A stretch of 64,000 nt of DNA, taken from NCBI RefSeq assembly GCF_014208035.1, contig NZ_JACHMK010000001.1, forward strand, positions 2,356,001 to 2,420,000, given 5' to 3'. Origin of the DNA: Schaalia hyovaginalis. Its GTDB lineage: Bacteria > Actinomycetota > Actinomycetes > Actinomycetales > Actinomycetaceae. The position numbers and the translations under genes are program-made. Under the pieces are notes generated by a model. The model was given only the letters and a program-made list of their open reading frames with translations. It was not told the DNA's origin and made no database searches. Of the stretch, positions 46,672-56,328 are shown one piece after another (the first letter of the stretch is position 1; each line of letters opens with the position of its first letter).

Positions 46672-49320
46672 TCAGCCGAGGAGCCCCTCGACCTCCTCGC
46701 AGGAGTCGTCGCTGGAGCCGGCGCCGCTCGTCATGACGAGACCGTCGAGGGCCTCGTCGATGTCGACCTTCACCCGGGCGCCCTCGGCGACCTCACCCGC
46801 GAGGAGCATCTTCGCGAGCCTGTCGCCGATCTCCTTCTGGATGACGCGGCGCAGCGGACGCGCGCCGTACGCCGGGTCGTAGCCCACGCGGGTGAGCCAG
46901 CCGCGGGCGGGCTCGGACACTTCAAGGGTGATCCTGCGGTCGGCGAGCCTGCGGCCGAACTCGGCGACCATGAGGTCGACGATCCCGGCGAGTTCGTCGG
47001 CGCCGAGGGGCTCGAACATGACCGTCTCATCGAGTCGGTTGAGGAACTCCGGCTTGAAGCTGCGGCGGACCACCTCCATCACCGCCTCGGAGCGCTCCTG
47101 CTCGGACAGGCTCTGGTCGGCGAGGAACTGCGAGCCGAGGTTCGAGGTGAGGATGAGGATCGTGTTGCGGAAGTCCACGGTCCTCCCCTGCCCATCGGTG
47201 AGCCGCCCGTCATCGAGCACCTGGAGGAGGATGTCGAAGACCTCGGGATCCGCCTTCTCGATCTCGTCGAGGAGGATCACCGAATAGGGGCGGCGACGAA
47301 CGGCCTCGGTGAGCTGTCCGCCCTGCTCGTATCCGACGTACCCGGGAGGGGCGCCGACGAGGCGCGCGACCGAGTGCTTCTCGGAGTACTCCGACATGTC
47401 GATGCGGATCATCGCCCGCTCATCGTCGAAGAGGAACTCCGCGAGCGACTTCGCGAGCTCCGTCTTGCCGACGCCGGTCGGCCCGAGGAAGAGGAAGGAG
47501 CCGTCGGGCCGGTTCGGGTCGGCGATGCCCGCGCGCGAGCGGCGCACCGCATCGGCGACGGCGCTGACGGCGGCACGCTGCCCGACCAGGCGGCGGGCGA
47601 TCTCGCCCTCCATGTTGAGGAGCTTGTCGGTCTCGGTCTGGAGGAGTTTGCCCGTGGGGATGCCCGTCCACGACTCGACGACCTCGGCGATCTCCGCCGG
47701 GCCGACCTTCTCGGCGATCATCGGGGTCTGCGGGGAGTCCTCCGGCTCAGCGGAGGCCTCGGCCTCCCCGATCTGGCGTTCGACCGCCGGGATCTCGCCG
47801 TTCTGGAGGCGGCCCGCCTCCTCCCAGCGGTTCTCGCGGATCGCGAGCTCGAGCTGGGTGCGCAGGTCGTCGAGCCGCACGCGCAGGTCGCCGACCTTGT
47901 TGTGCCCGGCCTTCTCAGCCTCCCACCGGCTCGTGAGGGCGGTGAGCTCCTCCTGCTTGTCGGCGAGGTCGGCGCGGAGCCTGCCGAGGCGCTCCTGCGT
48001 CGCCTCATCCTTCAGATCCGGGTCGGATTCGGCGAGGTAGGACTCCTCCATGCGCAGGCGGTCGACCTGGCGCCGCAGCTCGTCAATCTCGACGGGGCTC
48101 GAGTCGAGCTCCATCCTCAGACGGGAGGCGGCCTCGTCGATGAGATCGATCGCCTTGTCGGGGAGTTGACGCCCGGTGATGTAGCGGTCGGAGAGCTGGG
48201 CGGCCGCCACGAGGGCGCCGTCGGAGATCGTCACCTTGTGGTGGGCCTCGTACTTCGGGGCGATGCCACGCAGGATCGCGACCGTGTCCTCGACGCTCGG
48301 CTCGCCGACGAAAACCTGCTGGAATCGGCGTTCGAGGGCGGGGTCCTTCTCGATGTACTCGCGGTACTCGTCGAGGGTCGTCGCGCCGACCATGCGCAGC
48401 TCGCCCCTGGCGAGCATGGGCTTGAGCATGTTGCCCGCGTCCATCGCTCCCTCGGATCCGGCGCCCGCGCCGACGACCGTGTGGAGTTCGTCGATGAAGG
48501 TGATGATCCGCCCCTCGGAGCGCTGGATCTCGGAGAGGACGGCCTTGAGGCGCTCCTCGAATTCACCGCGATACTTCGCGCCCGCGACCATCGAGGCGAT
48601 GTCGAGGGCGACGAGTCGCTTGTCGCGCAGGGATTCGGGCACGTCGCCGGCGACGATGCGCTGGGCGAGGCCCTCGACGACGGCGGTCTTGCCGACGCCC
48701 GGTTCGCCGATGAGGACGGGGTTGTTCTTCGTGCGGCGCGCCAGGACCTGGACGACCCTGCGGATCTCGGAGTCGCGGCCGATGACGGGGTCGAGCTTGC
48801 CCTCGCGGGCGACTTCGGTGAGGTCGCGGCCGTATTTGGCGAGGGCTTCGAAGGAGCCTTCGGGCTCGGGGGATGTGATGGGCTCGGGGCGCAGCTTCTT
48901 CAGCGCGCTGCTGAGCGCATCGGCGCTTGCGCCCGCTTCGCCGAGGATCCTCCCGGCCTCGCCCGGTGATGCGGCGAGGGCGATGAGGAGGTGCTCGGTC
49001 GAAACGTAGGCGTCGCCTCCGTCGCTCGCGAGCTTCTGCGCGGCGCTCACGACCTCGACGAGGGCGCGCGAGGTCTGCGGCTGGGCGGTGGTCGCCCCCT
49101 GGGCCGCGGGGAGGGCGACGAGGGCGTTGCGGGTGCGCGCCCCGATGGCGCGCCGGTCGGCCCCGACGGAGTCGATGAGGGAGTTCGCGATCCCCTCGTC
49201 CTGTTCGAGGAGGGCTTCAAGGAGGTGGATCGCTTCGACATTGGGGTTGCCGGCGACGCGGGCGGCGTCGATCGCGGCGGCGAGGGCCTCTTGGGCCTTG
49301 GTGGTGAATTCCTTCGTCAT
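46672..49320 (-). CDS. clpB: Disaggregase chaperone ClpB
   Basis: This 882-residue Hsp100 ATPase has an N-terminal Clp_N domain (1-150), AAA-1 with Walker A GEPGVGKT near 215 and Walker [10 protein letters not shown], the long coiled-coil middle domain (about 410-520, [18 protein letters not shown]), and AAA-2 with [16 protein letters not shown] and [10 protein letters not shown]. It works with DnaK to rescue aggregated proteins. The ATG at 49320 is the family start. Two HAIR operators at 49375-49424 place it in the HspR regulon along with the dnaK operon in this window. Confidence 0.97.
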   Translation of the reverse strand: MTKEFTTKAQEALAAAIDAARVAGNPNVEAIHLLEALLEQDEGIANSLIDSVGADRRAIGARTRNALVALPAAQGATTAQPQTSRALVEVVSAAQKLASDGGDAYVSTEHLLIALAASPGEAGRILGEAGASADALSSALKKLRPEPITSPEPEGSFEALAKYGRDLTEVAREGKLDPVIGRDSEIRRVVQVLARRTKNNPVLIGEPGVGKTAVVEGLAQRIVAGDVPESLRDKRLVALDIASMVAGAKYRGEFEERLKAVLSEIQRSEGRIITFIDELHTVVGAGAGSEGAMDAGNMLKPMLARGELRMVGATTLDEYREYIEKDPALERRFQQVFVGEPSVEDTVAILRGIAPKYEAHHKVTISDGALVAAAQLSDRYITGRQLPDKAIDLIDEAASRLRMELDSSPVEIDELRRQVDRLRMEESYLAESDPDLKDEATQERLGRLRADLADKQEELTALTSRWEAEKAGHNKVGDLRVRLDDLRTQLELAIRENRWEEAGRLQNGEIPAVERQIGEAEASAEPEDSPQTPMIAEKVGPAEIAEVVESWTGIPTGKLLQTETDKLLNMEGEIARRLVGQRAAVSAVADAVRRSRAGIADPNRPDGSFLFLGPTGVGKTELAKSLAEFLFDDERAMIRIDMSEYSEKHSVARLVGAPPGYVGYEQGGQLTEAVRRRPYSVILLDEIEKADPEVFDILLQVLDDGRLTDGQGRTVDFRNTILILTSNLGSQFLADQSLSEQERSEAVMEVVRRSFKPEFLNRLDETVMFEPLGADELAGIVDLMVAEFGRRLADRRITLEVSEPARGWLTRVGYDPAYGARPLRRVIQKEIGDRLAKMLLAGEVAEGARVKVDIDEALDGLVMTSGAGSSDDSCEEVEGLLG

Positions 49321-49374
49321 CGTGCATTCCTTACGCGTCGGTTTCCCGGCGCACTCCGGACCCAAGGCCACAGC

Positions 49375-49424
49375 CTTGAGTCTCTTCAGCTCAACTTTCT
49401 GATATTGAGTGTACTCCGCTCAAC
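49375..49424 (-). promoter_or_regulatory. Two HAIR operators (HspR sites) upstream of clpB
   Basis: Site 1 is CTTGAGT-N7-GCTCAAC at 49375-49395 and site 2 is ATTGAGT-N7-GCTCAAC at 49404-49424. Both match the HAIR pattern CTTGAGT-N7-ACTCAAG with one to three changes, and they start 29 bases apart, on nearly the same helix face. They lie 55-105 bases before the clpB start. Confidence 0.85.
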
Positions 49425-49502
49425 TCTGAGTGTCGCGGGGAATGCGCACAAGCGCAGCCGAACTGCCGGAACCGCCGAAGCAACCGGGACGGAATGAAAA
49501 AG

Positions 49503-49532
49503 TCAGGTGCCCGTTCACCAACGGGCACCTGA
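49503..49532 (-). terminator. Intrinsic terminator after the YbjN pair
   Basis: A perfect 13-bp stem (49503-49515 with 49520-49532) and loop CACC are followed on the minus strand by CTTTTTC. Confidence 0.9.
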
Positions 49533-49552
49533 CCTGCTTCGTCTTGCGGCTC

Positions 49553-50125
49553 TCAGGACTCGGAGGACTCCTCCGGAACACCGAAACGCTGATCGATGCC
49601 TTCGAAGAACTGCAGGATCGTCCCGATCGCGCAGCGGCACTGCAGAAGGAGCTGCTCGTCGGTCGCCCCCTGCTCGAAATCGACATTGACCTCCGCGCAC
49701 ACCTCCAAGGTGTCGCCCTCGCTGTCACGGAAATAGCCCTTGGGCCACAGGTGCGTCCGATGCCAGTCCTCGATCGCCAGCAGAAGATCATTGCGCTGCT
49801 CGCGCTCGATCCGCCCCCGCCGGAATGCGAGGACGTTCAAGATCTCCTTCTGCTTGCCGACCATGCGAAAGTAGAACATCGAGCCGTCCCAGCCCGAGAC
49901 GATGTCACCGTCCTTGTCGAGCTCCCACTTCCACTCCTTGGCGTCGAAGAGGAGCCCGAGGCGTTCCACCGTCGGCACGCTGAGAGCGTCGGAACGACGG
50001 GCCAGCGTCTCCAAAACGTCCTCGGAAGAGGGGCCCGTCGGAGCCGCGGGCGCCCCCTGCGGAGTGCCCGACAGTTTGCGATCCGCCTCCCCGAAGCGAT
50101 CGGACAGCCAACCGAAGATGCCCAT
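49553..50125 (-). CDS. YbjN-domain protein (second of a pair)
   Basis: This 190-residue protein has a Pro/Ala-rich N-terminal 45 residues and then a YbjN-type domain: LLFDAKEWKWELDKDGDIVSGWDGSMFYFRMVG and IEDWHRTHLWPKGYF. YbjN folds resemble type III secretion chaperones, and their role in actinobacteria is unknown. Its ATG overlaps the stop of the neighbouring YbjN gene (TAATG), so the two are coupled and may form a heterodimer. It ends at a strong terminator. Confidence 0.8.
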   Translation of the reverse strand: MGIFGWLSDRFGEADRKLSGTPQGAPAAPTGPSSEDVLETLARRSDALSVPTVERLGLLFDAKEWKWELDKDGDIVSGWDGSMFYFRMVGKQKEILNVLAFRRGRIEREQRNDLLLAIEDWHRTHLWPKGYFRDSEGDTLEVCAEVNVDFEQGATDEQLLLQCRCAIGTILQFFEGIDQRFGVPEESSES

Positions 50126-50586
50126 TACTCACCAACCCTTTCGAGAAGCGCGTCGAAGAACTGGTTGCCCGTGCCGAGGGTGCACTCGATCTGCTGGAGG
50201 AGCTGCGCATCGCTCGCCCCGCATTCCCAGTCGATGCAATGGTCGATCTCGATCCGAAGATCACCGTCATCCGTGATATGATGCGCGGCCGTCGGCCAGA
50301 GCTTGTCACGATGCCACTCGAGGATGAATTCACGCACCTCATCGAGGTGCTCCATCGAGAGGCGCCGGTTGAGATTGCCCTGAATCCGCAGGATCGTCGA
50401 CTCCTTGCCGACGAGCATGAAGAAGAAGGTGTTCCCGTCCCAGATCCCGCCGAGATCGCCCTCGTTATCGATGAACCAGTGCCAGTTCTTCGAATCCAGG
50501 ATGGCCTTCAAGCGCTCCTGGGTCACCGGAGCGACCGCAGAGGACGCTCCGGGAAGGGAGGCGCCGCCGTTTTCCGTACCCATCAT
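50125..50586 (-). CDS. YbjN-domain protein (first of a pair)
   Basis: This 153-residue protein has ILDSKNWHWFIDNEGDLGGIWDGNTFFFMLVG near residue 28 and FILEWHRDKLWPTA near 87, the same pattern as the following gene. No signal peptide or membrane segment is present. The start MMGTENGG at 50586 or the next ATG are equally possible. Confidence 0.8.
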   Translation of the reverse strand: MMGTENGGASLPGASSAVAPVTQERLKAILDSKNWHWFIDNEGDLGGIWDGNTFFFMLVGKESTILRIQGNLNRRLSMEHLDEVREFILEWHRDKLWPTAAHHITDDGDLRIEIDHCIDWECGASDAQLLQQIECTLGTGNQFFDALLERVGE

Positions 50587-50714
50587 TCACCTCTTTCCTC
50601 GCTACTCGTCAATCATAGCGCGAGCCACGGGCGTCTTCGGCCCACTACGAGATTTCAGTTCCTCCGGGCAAGCACCCCGATGCCCGGATGCGCGAAAGCG
50701 ACGGTCCGCGCGCT

Positions 50715-51545
50715 TCAGCGCCTGAAGCCCGAACGCTCGAGGATCTCCCTGCGGCGGCGGTTGACGATGACGATCCACACGATGCCGCCGATGAGCATCG
50801 CGAGGCCGATCAGGCCGACCACAGTCGCGACCAGCAGGCCCGTCAGGCCGGCGCCCGCAACCGTGTCGATCGACATGCCGGTGATGCCGACCATCTGAGT
50901 CGAGCCCTCCGTCTGGCACTCGAGGATGTACGCGCCCTCTTCAAGATCCGCGGCGAAGAAGGCCCCCGATCCCGCCGGCTCCATCGGCACCACGCCCGTC
51001 GGGGAGCTCAGCTCGCAGCCGCGGATATCGCCGGACTGCGCGGTCACGATGTACGTCCCCGACTTGTCGACGAACACCGTGTCGCCCGAGGAGACCGGAG
51101 TCATCGACTCGAAGAGGGAGGACATGTTCATCCCGCCGAGAGTACCCACGACGAGGGCGATCGGCGCGACGATCACGGCGACGACCACGCCGATGACCAT
51201 GAGGAGAACGGGGCCGACCCGGCCCGGGAGCTTCTGCGCGGGCGCCGGATAGCCGCCCGCCCACGCCTGGGCGCCGTTAGCGGGAGCCGCGTACGGGGCC
51301 GCCGGATCCTGAGGCGCGAAAGGCGAATCCGCACCGGGAGCCTGCGCGCCCGGCTGAGCCTGGGCTCCCGGGTAGCTCCCGTAAGCAGGTCCGGCCTGGG
51401 CATTCACCGCTCCGTACTGCGGCCACGGGGTCGCCTGGGGGCTCGAGGGCGAAGGCGCGCCCTCGGATCCGCTCGACGAAGGCGCCGCCGACGGCTCCGA
51501 CGAGCGCTGTCCGTAACGGGGTTCATCATCCATCTGCGGTGCCAT
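50715..51545 (-). CDS. Membrane protein with Pro/Ala-rich N-terminus and two helices
   Basis: This 276-residue protein has an N-terminal 105-residue Pro/Gln/Ala/Gly-rich cytoplasmic tail, a helix at about 112-137 (VGPVLLMVIGVVVAVIVAP), an extracytoplasmic beta-rich domain of about 90 residues with two Cys (GCELS and LECQTE), a second helix at about 235-260, and a basic end NRRRREILERSGFRR. The family is not recognised, though the layout is common in actinobacteria. Starts at 51545 or 51533 are both possible. Confidence 0.7.
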   Translation of the reverse strand: MAPQMDDEPRYGQRSSEPSAAPSSSGSEGAPSPSSPQATPWPQYGAVNAQAGPAYGSYPGAQAQPGAQAPGADSPFAPQDPAAPYAAPANGAQAWAGGYPAPAQKLPGRVGPVLLMVIGVVVAVIVAPIALVVGTLGGMNMSSLFESMTPVSSGDTVFVDKSGTYIVTAQSGDIRGCELSSPTGVVPMEPAGSGAFFAADLEEGAYILECQTEGSTQMVGITGMSIDTVAGAGLTGLLVATVVGLIGLAMLIGGIVWIVIVNRRRREILERSGFRR

Positions 51546-51641
51546 CAGTCCTCCCGGGATCGGCGAAAGTATCGCCCCCCAGCCTATCGGACCGGAATCG
51601 GACACGCCCCCGGGGACCACCCTGAAAACGCCCCAGGACCA

Positions 51642-51730
51642 CCCCTGCCCGCCCGCGCGCGGCCGGATCCCTGCGGTCGATCGGGATCGAGCATGCGAAT
51701 TGCCCCTGCCCGCCCGCGCGCGGCCGGATC
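51642..51730. repeat. Perfect 28-bp direct repeat, two copies
   Basis: The same 28 bases (beginning CCCCTGCCCGCCCGCG) occur at 51642-51669 and 51703-51730, 61 bases apart, in the gap between the membrane-protein start and the gatD stop. Nothing else is seen in the 230-base gap. Confidence 0.85.
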
Positions 51731-51777
51731 GATTCAGGCGCCGAGGACGAAGCGCGAAAGCCTGGGCCACCGGCCCC

Positions 51778-52536
51778 TCAGCGCACGGCCCCGCCCTCGG
51801 CACCCGCATCGCGGAGGCGCTCGGCGCGCAGCTCCGCCACACCGGGAACATCGAGGGGAGCCGGATCGGCGCCGATCGCACGCGCGAGAAGCAGGTCAGC
51901 GAGCTCGGGATTCCTCGCGAGGACCGGACCGTGCATGTAGGTCGCGATGATCGACCCCTGAACCGCGCCGTCATGGGCGACCGGAGCGGGCGCGGAACCC
52001 TCCGGGCAGCCGTTGCCCACGCCCGCCAGGACGCGACCGAGGGGACGCGCATCCGGACCGAGCAGCGTGCCTCCGCCGTGATTCTCGAACCCCGTCAGCG
52101 GTGAGGACAGGCCCTCGAGGAGCGGTTCGGTGACGAGCTCGCCGATGGAGCGCGCCCCCTGCGGATCGGTCGTGATGTCGAGGACCCCCATGCCCTCGAC
52201 GCGCTCTCCGCGCGCATCCCGGTACCACAGCCCGAGGACCTGCAAGGACGCGCAGATCGCCAGGAGGGGGCGCCCCGCCTCCAGCGCGCGGGACAGGCCC
52301 GGATCCTCGCGGAACTTCTGGGCCGCCAGGGACTGCGCCGCGTCCTCGCCCCCGCCGAGGGTGTACAGGTCCAGCTCGGAGGGGATCGGATCGGACAGGC
52401 CGACCTGGACGACCTCGGCCGCAATGCCGCGCCGCACGGCGCGCTCGGCGAGGACCATCGCGTTCCCCGTGTCGCCGTAAGTGCCCAGGACCTCGGGCAT
52501 GAGGACCCCGATGCGCAGGACCGATTCGCCGCTCAC
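51778..52536 (-). CDS. gatD: Lipid II isoglutaminyl synthase, glutaminase subunit GatD
   Basis: This 252-residue class I glutamine amidotransferase has nucleophile Cys95 in AICASLQVLG, LYTLGGGEDAAQ near 58-69 and His202 in YMHGPVLARN. GatD supplies ammonia to MurT for amidation of the D-Glu residue of lipid II. Its GTG start overlaps the murT stop (GTGA), the usual murT-gatD coupling. Confidence 0.93.
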   Translation of the reverse strand: MSGESVLRIGVLMPEVLGTYGDTGNAMVLAERAVRRGIAAEVVQVGLSDPIPSELDLYTLGGGEDAAQSLAAQKFREDPGLSRALEAGRPLLAICASLQVLGLWYRDARGERVEGMGVLDITTDPQGARSIGELVTEPLLEGLSSPLTGFENHGGGTLLGPDARPLGRVLAGVGNGCPEGSAPAPVAHDGAVQGSIIATYMHGPVLARNPELADLLLARAIGADPAPLDVPGVAELRAERLRDAGAEGGAVR

Positions 52537-53867
52537 TTGTTCTTCTCCCTCGCGTCGAGGATCGTCTTGAAATCGCGCAGGGCCGTGTAGTTGAGCAGCA
52601 CCTCGACCCGGCCCCGTTCCAAACGCTCGAGCGCCTCCATCGCAGTGGCGACGAGCTCGCAGTGGACATTCGCGTACTCGAGGCGCACCGCGAGATCCGC
52701 TCCGCGCTCACCGCAGGCGATGACCCGGGGAACGGTGTCCCGCCCCTTGACGAGACCGCTGAAGTCCACATCCCACAGCCACGACAGATCCTGGCCGTCG
52801 GGGACTTGGCCGTTCACCCCGATGACGACCTGATCGATGCGCGGATCCACCATCGACATGGCCTCCTGCCAGCCGGCGGGGTTCTTCGCGAGCATGATCC
52901 GCGCGAGCCTGCCCTCGACGTCGTGGACCGAGTAGCGCCCCGCGACCTCGGCGACCGCGGACACGGCCTTCGCCGCGGCCCGCGGATCCGCGCCCAGGGC
53001 GAAGGCCGCGGCGACGGCCTGCGCCGCATTGCCCAGATTCGCCCGCCCCGGGACCTGGAGGCGAAGATCGAGGGCGAGGCCCTGCGGGCCGATCAGACGC
53101 GCGCGCGGCCCCTTCGCACCCTCGGGCAAAAGCTCGATGTCTTCGAGACGCCAGTCGGGAAGCGGTCGTTCACGCAGTTCAGGCAGGGGCTCGCCAGGGT
53201 AGGAGGGCACCAGGCGCCAGGAGCGCCCCTCTCTAACGACCCTCCCGCCGCGCGGATAAGCGGCGGAATCGCCTCCCCAACCGGTGCCCGCCGCCACCCA
53301 CACGACCTTCTTCGCATCAGCGGCGGCCGAGACGATCAGAGGATCATCGCAATTCGCCACGATCACCGCCTGAGGGTGGGCATTCACGGCCTCGCGGAGC
53401 CTGCGCTCGACGGAGCCGATCTCCCCGACTCGATCGAGCTGGTCGCGCGACAGGTTGAGCAGCACAACGGCTGCGGGGCGCACGTCCTCCGCCACGATCG
53501 GCACGTGCATCTCATCGACTTCGAGGGCGGCGAGGCCGGCCTTCGGGTCATTCATGAGGGCGGTGACCACGCCGGAGGTCATGTTGTCGCCGTTCGTGTT
53601 CGAAGCGACGGCGCCGCAGGTGGACAGCGCCGCGCGCACCATTCGGGTCGTCGTCGACTTGCCGTTCGTCCCCGACACGATGACCGAACGCATCGGCGCG
53701 GCCAATTCGCGGAGCACCCCGGGGTTCACTCGAAGAGCGACCGCGCCGCCGATCATCCCTCCCGATCCCCGGCCGAGAGCACGAGAGGCGGCCGCCGCGG
53801 TCCGTCCAGCGCAAACGGCGAGCCGCGTGCGAACACTCATCGAGCGATCAGGGGTCGGAGAAGTCAT
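52533..53867 (-). CDS. murT: Lipid II isoglutaminyl synthase, ligase subunit MurT
   Basis: This 444-residue Mur-ligase-like ATPase has ATP loop VSGTNGKSTTTRMVRAAL near residue 64, middle-domain SNTNGDNMTSG and EVDEMHVP, and the C-terminal DUF1727 domain (LLNYTALRDFKTIL). In most MurT proteins the central domain carries a four-Cys zinc ribbon. Here that stretch reads AAYPRGGRVVREGRSWRLV, with no Cys. The ATG at 53867 is six bases after TAGTGT (53874-53879), indicating a leaderless message. It forms an operon with gatD. Confidence 0.93.
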   Translation of the reverse strand: MTSPTPDRSMSVRTRLAVCAGRTAAAASRALGRGSGGMIGGAVALRVNPGVLRELAAPMRSVIVSGTNGKSTTTRMVRAALSTCGAVASNTNGDNMTSGVVTALMNDPKAGLAALEVDEMHVPIVAEDVRPAAVVLLNLSRDQLDRVGEIGSVERRLREAVNAHPQAVIVANCDDPLIVSAAADAKKVVWVAAGTGWGGDSAAYPRGGRVVREGRSWRLVPSYPGEPLPELRERPLPDWRLEDIELLPEGAKGPRARLIGPQGLALDLRLQVPGRANLGNAAQAVAAAFALGADPRAAAKAVSAVAEVAGRYSVHDVEGRLARIMLAKNPAGWQEAMSMVDPRIDQVVIGVNGQVPDGQDLSWLWDVDFSGLVKGRDTVPRVIACGERGADLAVRLEYANVHCELVATAMEALERLERGRVEVLLNYTALRDFKTILDAREKNK

Positions 53868-53944
53868 GAGGTCACACTAGCCGCACGAGCGCCCGGACTC
53901 GCACCCGGACCGCCCCGACACGGATGAATCCCCGCTGCGCGCAG

Positions 53945-53982
53945 CCGAGGGCGGGGACCCTCGGACGAGTCCCCGCCCTCGG
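53945..53982 (-). terminator. Terminator of the dnaK-grpE-dnaJ-hspR operon
   Basis: A perfect 14-bp stem (53945-53958 with 53969-53982) and a ten-base loop lie 14 bases below the hspR stop. Confidence 0.85.
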
Positions 53983-53995
53983 CCGGACGGCACGA

Positions 53996-54544
53996 TCAGG
54001 ACGAGAGCGACACGCTCGCGTCGATGACGCGCACGCCCCTCGGGCCCGCCTCGATGACGGCCCGGATCTTGCGCCCCGCCCGGTAGGCATCCGATGCGGC
54101 TCGCCACGGGCTCCATACGGCGAGTTCTCCGCCGCCGGGGGGCGCCTCTTGAGTCCACGGGCGCTGTCCGCGACGAATCGGGGAGACCTCGCCGCTCGGC
54201 GATGCGGCGAAGACCCGATTGCGGCGCGCCTCGAGGGTTTCGAGGCGGTCGCGGAGCGCATCGCGCTCGGCCTCGATCTGTTCGACGCGCCGCTCCAGCT
54301 CGAGGATCCTGCGGATGCCCGCCAGGTTGATGCCCTCCTCCTGACTCATGCGCTGCACGTCCTGGAGGCGCTGGATGTCGCGCTTCGTGTAGCGGCGTCC
54401 TCGGCCCTTCGCGCGCGCCGGGGACACCAGGCCGAGCCGGTCGTACTGGCGCAGGGTCTGCGGATGCATCCCCGCCAGCTCCGCCGCGACCGAGATGACG
54501 AAGGTCAGCGGCGAATCATGCGATCCCGTCGGGCGCATCGGCAT
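53996..54544 (-). CDS. hspR: Heat-shock repressor HspR (MerR family)
   Basis: This 182-residue protein has the MerR-type winged helix VISVAAELAGMHPQTLRQYDRLGLVSPAR (residues 16-44), then RRYTKRDIQRLQDVQRMSQEEGINLAGIRRIL and a coiled coil (ELERRVEQIEAERDALRDRL). HspR binds HAIR sites with DnaK as co-repressor. HAIR sites are visible before dnaK and clpB in this window. It is the last gene of the dnaK operon, two bases after dnaJ. The C-terminal 80 residues are an unusual extension. Confidence 0.95.
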   Translation of the reverse strand: MPMRPTGSHDSPLTFVISVAAELAGMHPQTLRQYDRLGLVSPARAKGRGRRYTKRDIQRLQDVQRMSQEEGINLAGIRRILELERRVEQIEAERDALRDRLETLEARRNRVFAASPSGEVSPIRRGQRPWTQEAPPGGGELAVWSPWRAASDAYRAGRKIRAVIEAGPRGVRVIDASVSLSS

Positions 54545-54546
54545 AT

Positions 54547-55575
54547 CTACTCCTTCGCCGCTTCGAGGAGATCGGCGCGCGGATCCTCATCCGCGAAGAG
54601 CGCGACGAGCTTCTCGACGGCCCTCTTCTGCTCGCGGTCGAGCGCCGTCGGCACCTGCACGCGGACTTCGATGATGAGATCGCCCTTGCGCTTGTCGGTC
54701 TCGACTCCGCGCTTGCGGACCCGCAGCAGTGCGCCGGACTGCGTGCCGGCGGGGACCTTCACCGTCACCGTCGATCCGTCGAGGAGGGGGACCTCCACCT
54801 TCGCCCCCAGAACGGCCTCGGTGAAGGCCACGGGGACGACGACGCGGATGTCGTCGCCGTCGCGGACGAACACGGGGTGGGGATCCACGTGGATCGTCAC
54901 CTCGAGGTCGCCGGCCGGACCGCCGTTCACTCCGGAATGCCCCTTGCCGCGCAGACGGATCTTCTGCCCGTCCTTGACCGCCTTGGGTAGGCGGACCTTC
55001 TGGCGCTTCCCGTTGATCGTCATGAAGACTTCGGTACCGGCGAGCGCCTCCCGGAAGGAGATCCGCGTCGATGCGCGCCGGTCCTCGCCCTTGCGCGCGC
55101 GGGGCGTGCCCGTGCCCGGCCCGAAGGGCGGGCCCGAGTATCCCCGAGCGCCGAAGGAGGACGCGCCCGAGCCGCCGAACATCCCCGAAAGGATGTCGTT
55201 GAGATCGGGGGCCCCCTGGGCGGAGGCGGAGGCCCCCGAGGGGAAGTTCATCCGGAAACCCGAATTCCCGAAGGCGCCGAAGAGGTCGGACAGATCCGGC
55301 CCTCCGGCCCCGCTGCCCGCTGAGAAGCGGGCCCCGCCGCCGGCCATGGCGCGCAGGGCGTCGTACTGCTTGCGCTGCCCGGCATCGGAGAGGACCGCGT
55401 AGGCCTCGCCGATCTCCTTGAACTTCTCCTCGGCCTTCGCATCCCCGGGGTTCTGGTCGGGGTGCCACTGCCGGGCGAGTTTCCGGTAGGCCTTCTTGAT
55501 CGCCGCGTCATCGGCGTCCTTGGCGACGCCGAGCGTCGCGTAGAAGTCCTTTTCGAGCCAGTCCTGTCCGCTCAT
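54547..55575 (-). CDS. dnaJ: DnaJ-family co-chaperone without zinc finger
   Basis: This 342-residue protein has a J domain (residues 9-75) with the DnaK-activating motif HPD ([10 protein letters not shown]), a Gly/Phe/Ser-rich region (about 78-165), and two C-terminal substrate-binding beta domains (about 170-330). The CxxCxGxG repeats of type I DnaJ are absent; the protein has no Cys at all. It is therefore a type II (CbpA-like) J protein in the dnaK operon. Confidence 0.93.
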   Translation of the reverse strand: MSGQDWLEKDFYATLGVAKDADDAAIKKAYRKLARQWHPDQNPGDAKAEEKFKEIGEAYAVLSDAGQRKQYDALRAMAGGGARFSAGSGAGGPDLSDLFGAFGNSGFRMNFPSGASASAQGAPDLNDILSGMFGGSGASSFGARGYSGPPFGPGTGTPRARKGEDRRASTRISFREALAGTEVFMTINGKRQKVRLPKAVKDGQKIRLRGKGHSGVNGGPAGDLEVTIHVDPHPVFVRDGDDIRVVVPVAFTEAVLGAKVEVPLLDGSTVTVKVPAGTQSGALLRVRKRGVETDKRKGDLIIEVRVQVPTALDREQKRAVEKLVALFADEDPRADLLEAAKE

Positions 55576-55623
55576 CCCGGGTCACCTCCCATCTGGCGCG
55601 CCGCTTCGTCGGCGCGCATCTCG

Positions 55624-56328
55624 TCATTCAGGGTTGTCCACCATCACTTTCGCGGCGCGCAGGACCTTCTCGCCCCGGCGGTAGCCGGGCTGGAGGATCT
55701 GCGCGACGCGAGGACGCTCGACCTCGGGGTTCGTGTTCGCCAGGAGCGCCTCGTGGACCGCTGGGTCGAAGTCGTCGCCGGCGGCACCGTAGCGTTCAAG
55801 GCCGAAGCGCGACTCGAGGGCCGATTCGAGCTTCGCCGCGATCGCCGCGAAGGGACCCTCCGCGAGGTCGCCGTGCGCCCTCGCCGCGTCGATGTCGTCG
55901 AGGACGCCGATGAGGGCCTCGATGACCTCGGACTGGCCGGACTCGCGGTGGGCGGGGGCCGCCTCCTTCGAGCGGCGCACGTAGTTCAAGTACTCCTGAT
56001 TGAGGTTGTACAGGTCCGCGTGCGCGCGGGCAAGCCTGTCCTCGAGATCGGCGATCTTGCCGAGGGCGTCGGCGAGCTCCGAGTCCTCCATCTGGGCTTC
56101 GAAGAGGCTCATGTCCTCGCCGCCGCCGGGGCCTTCGGCGCTCTGCGCGCCTTCGGCTTCGGCCGTGTTCGACGGGGCGGCGCCTTCGGCTTCGGCGCTG
56201 CCCGAGTCGGCGGCGCCGGTGCCGACGCTGGCGGCATCCGCCGGGGCGGGGGCGGCCGACTGCTCGGCGTCGGCCGCCCGCCCCTCCTCGGGTCCTGGCG
56301 CGGAGCCCGGGTTCTCCGGATCCTTCAC
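55624..56328 (-). CDS. grpE: Nucleotide exchange factor GrpE
   Basis: This is a 234-residue protein. Residues 1-80 are an acidic Ala/Glu/Pro-rich tail, followed by the coiled coil ([32 protein letters not shown]) and the beta domain with [10 protein letters not shown] and [20 protein letters not shown]. It speeds ADP release from DnaK. Its GTG start at 56328 overlaps the dnaK stop by four bases (GTGA). Confidence 0.95.
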   Translation of the reverse strand: MKDPENPGSAPGPEEGRAADAEQSAAPAPADAASVGTGAADSGSAEAEGAAPSNTAEAEGAQSAEGPGGGEDMSLFEAQMEDSELADALGKIADLEDRLARAHADLYNLNQEYLNYVRRSKEAAPAHRESGQSEVIEALIGVLDDIDAARAHGDLAEGPFAAIAAKLESALESRFGLERYGAAGDDFDPAVHEALLANTNPEVERPRVAQILQPGYRRGEKVLRAAKVMVDNPE

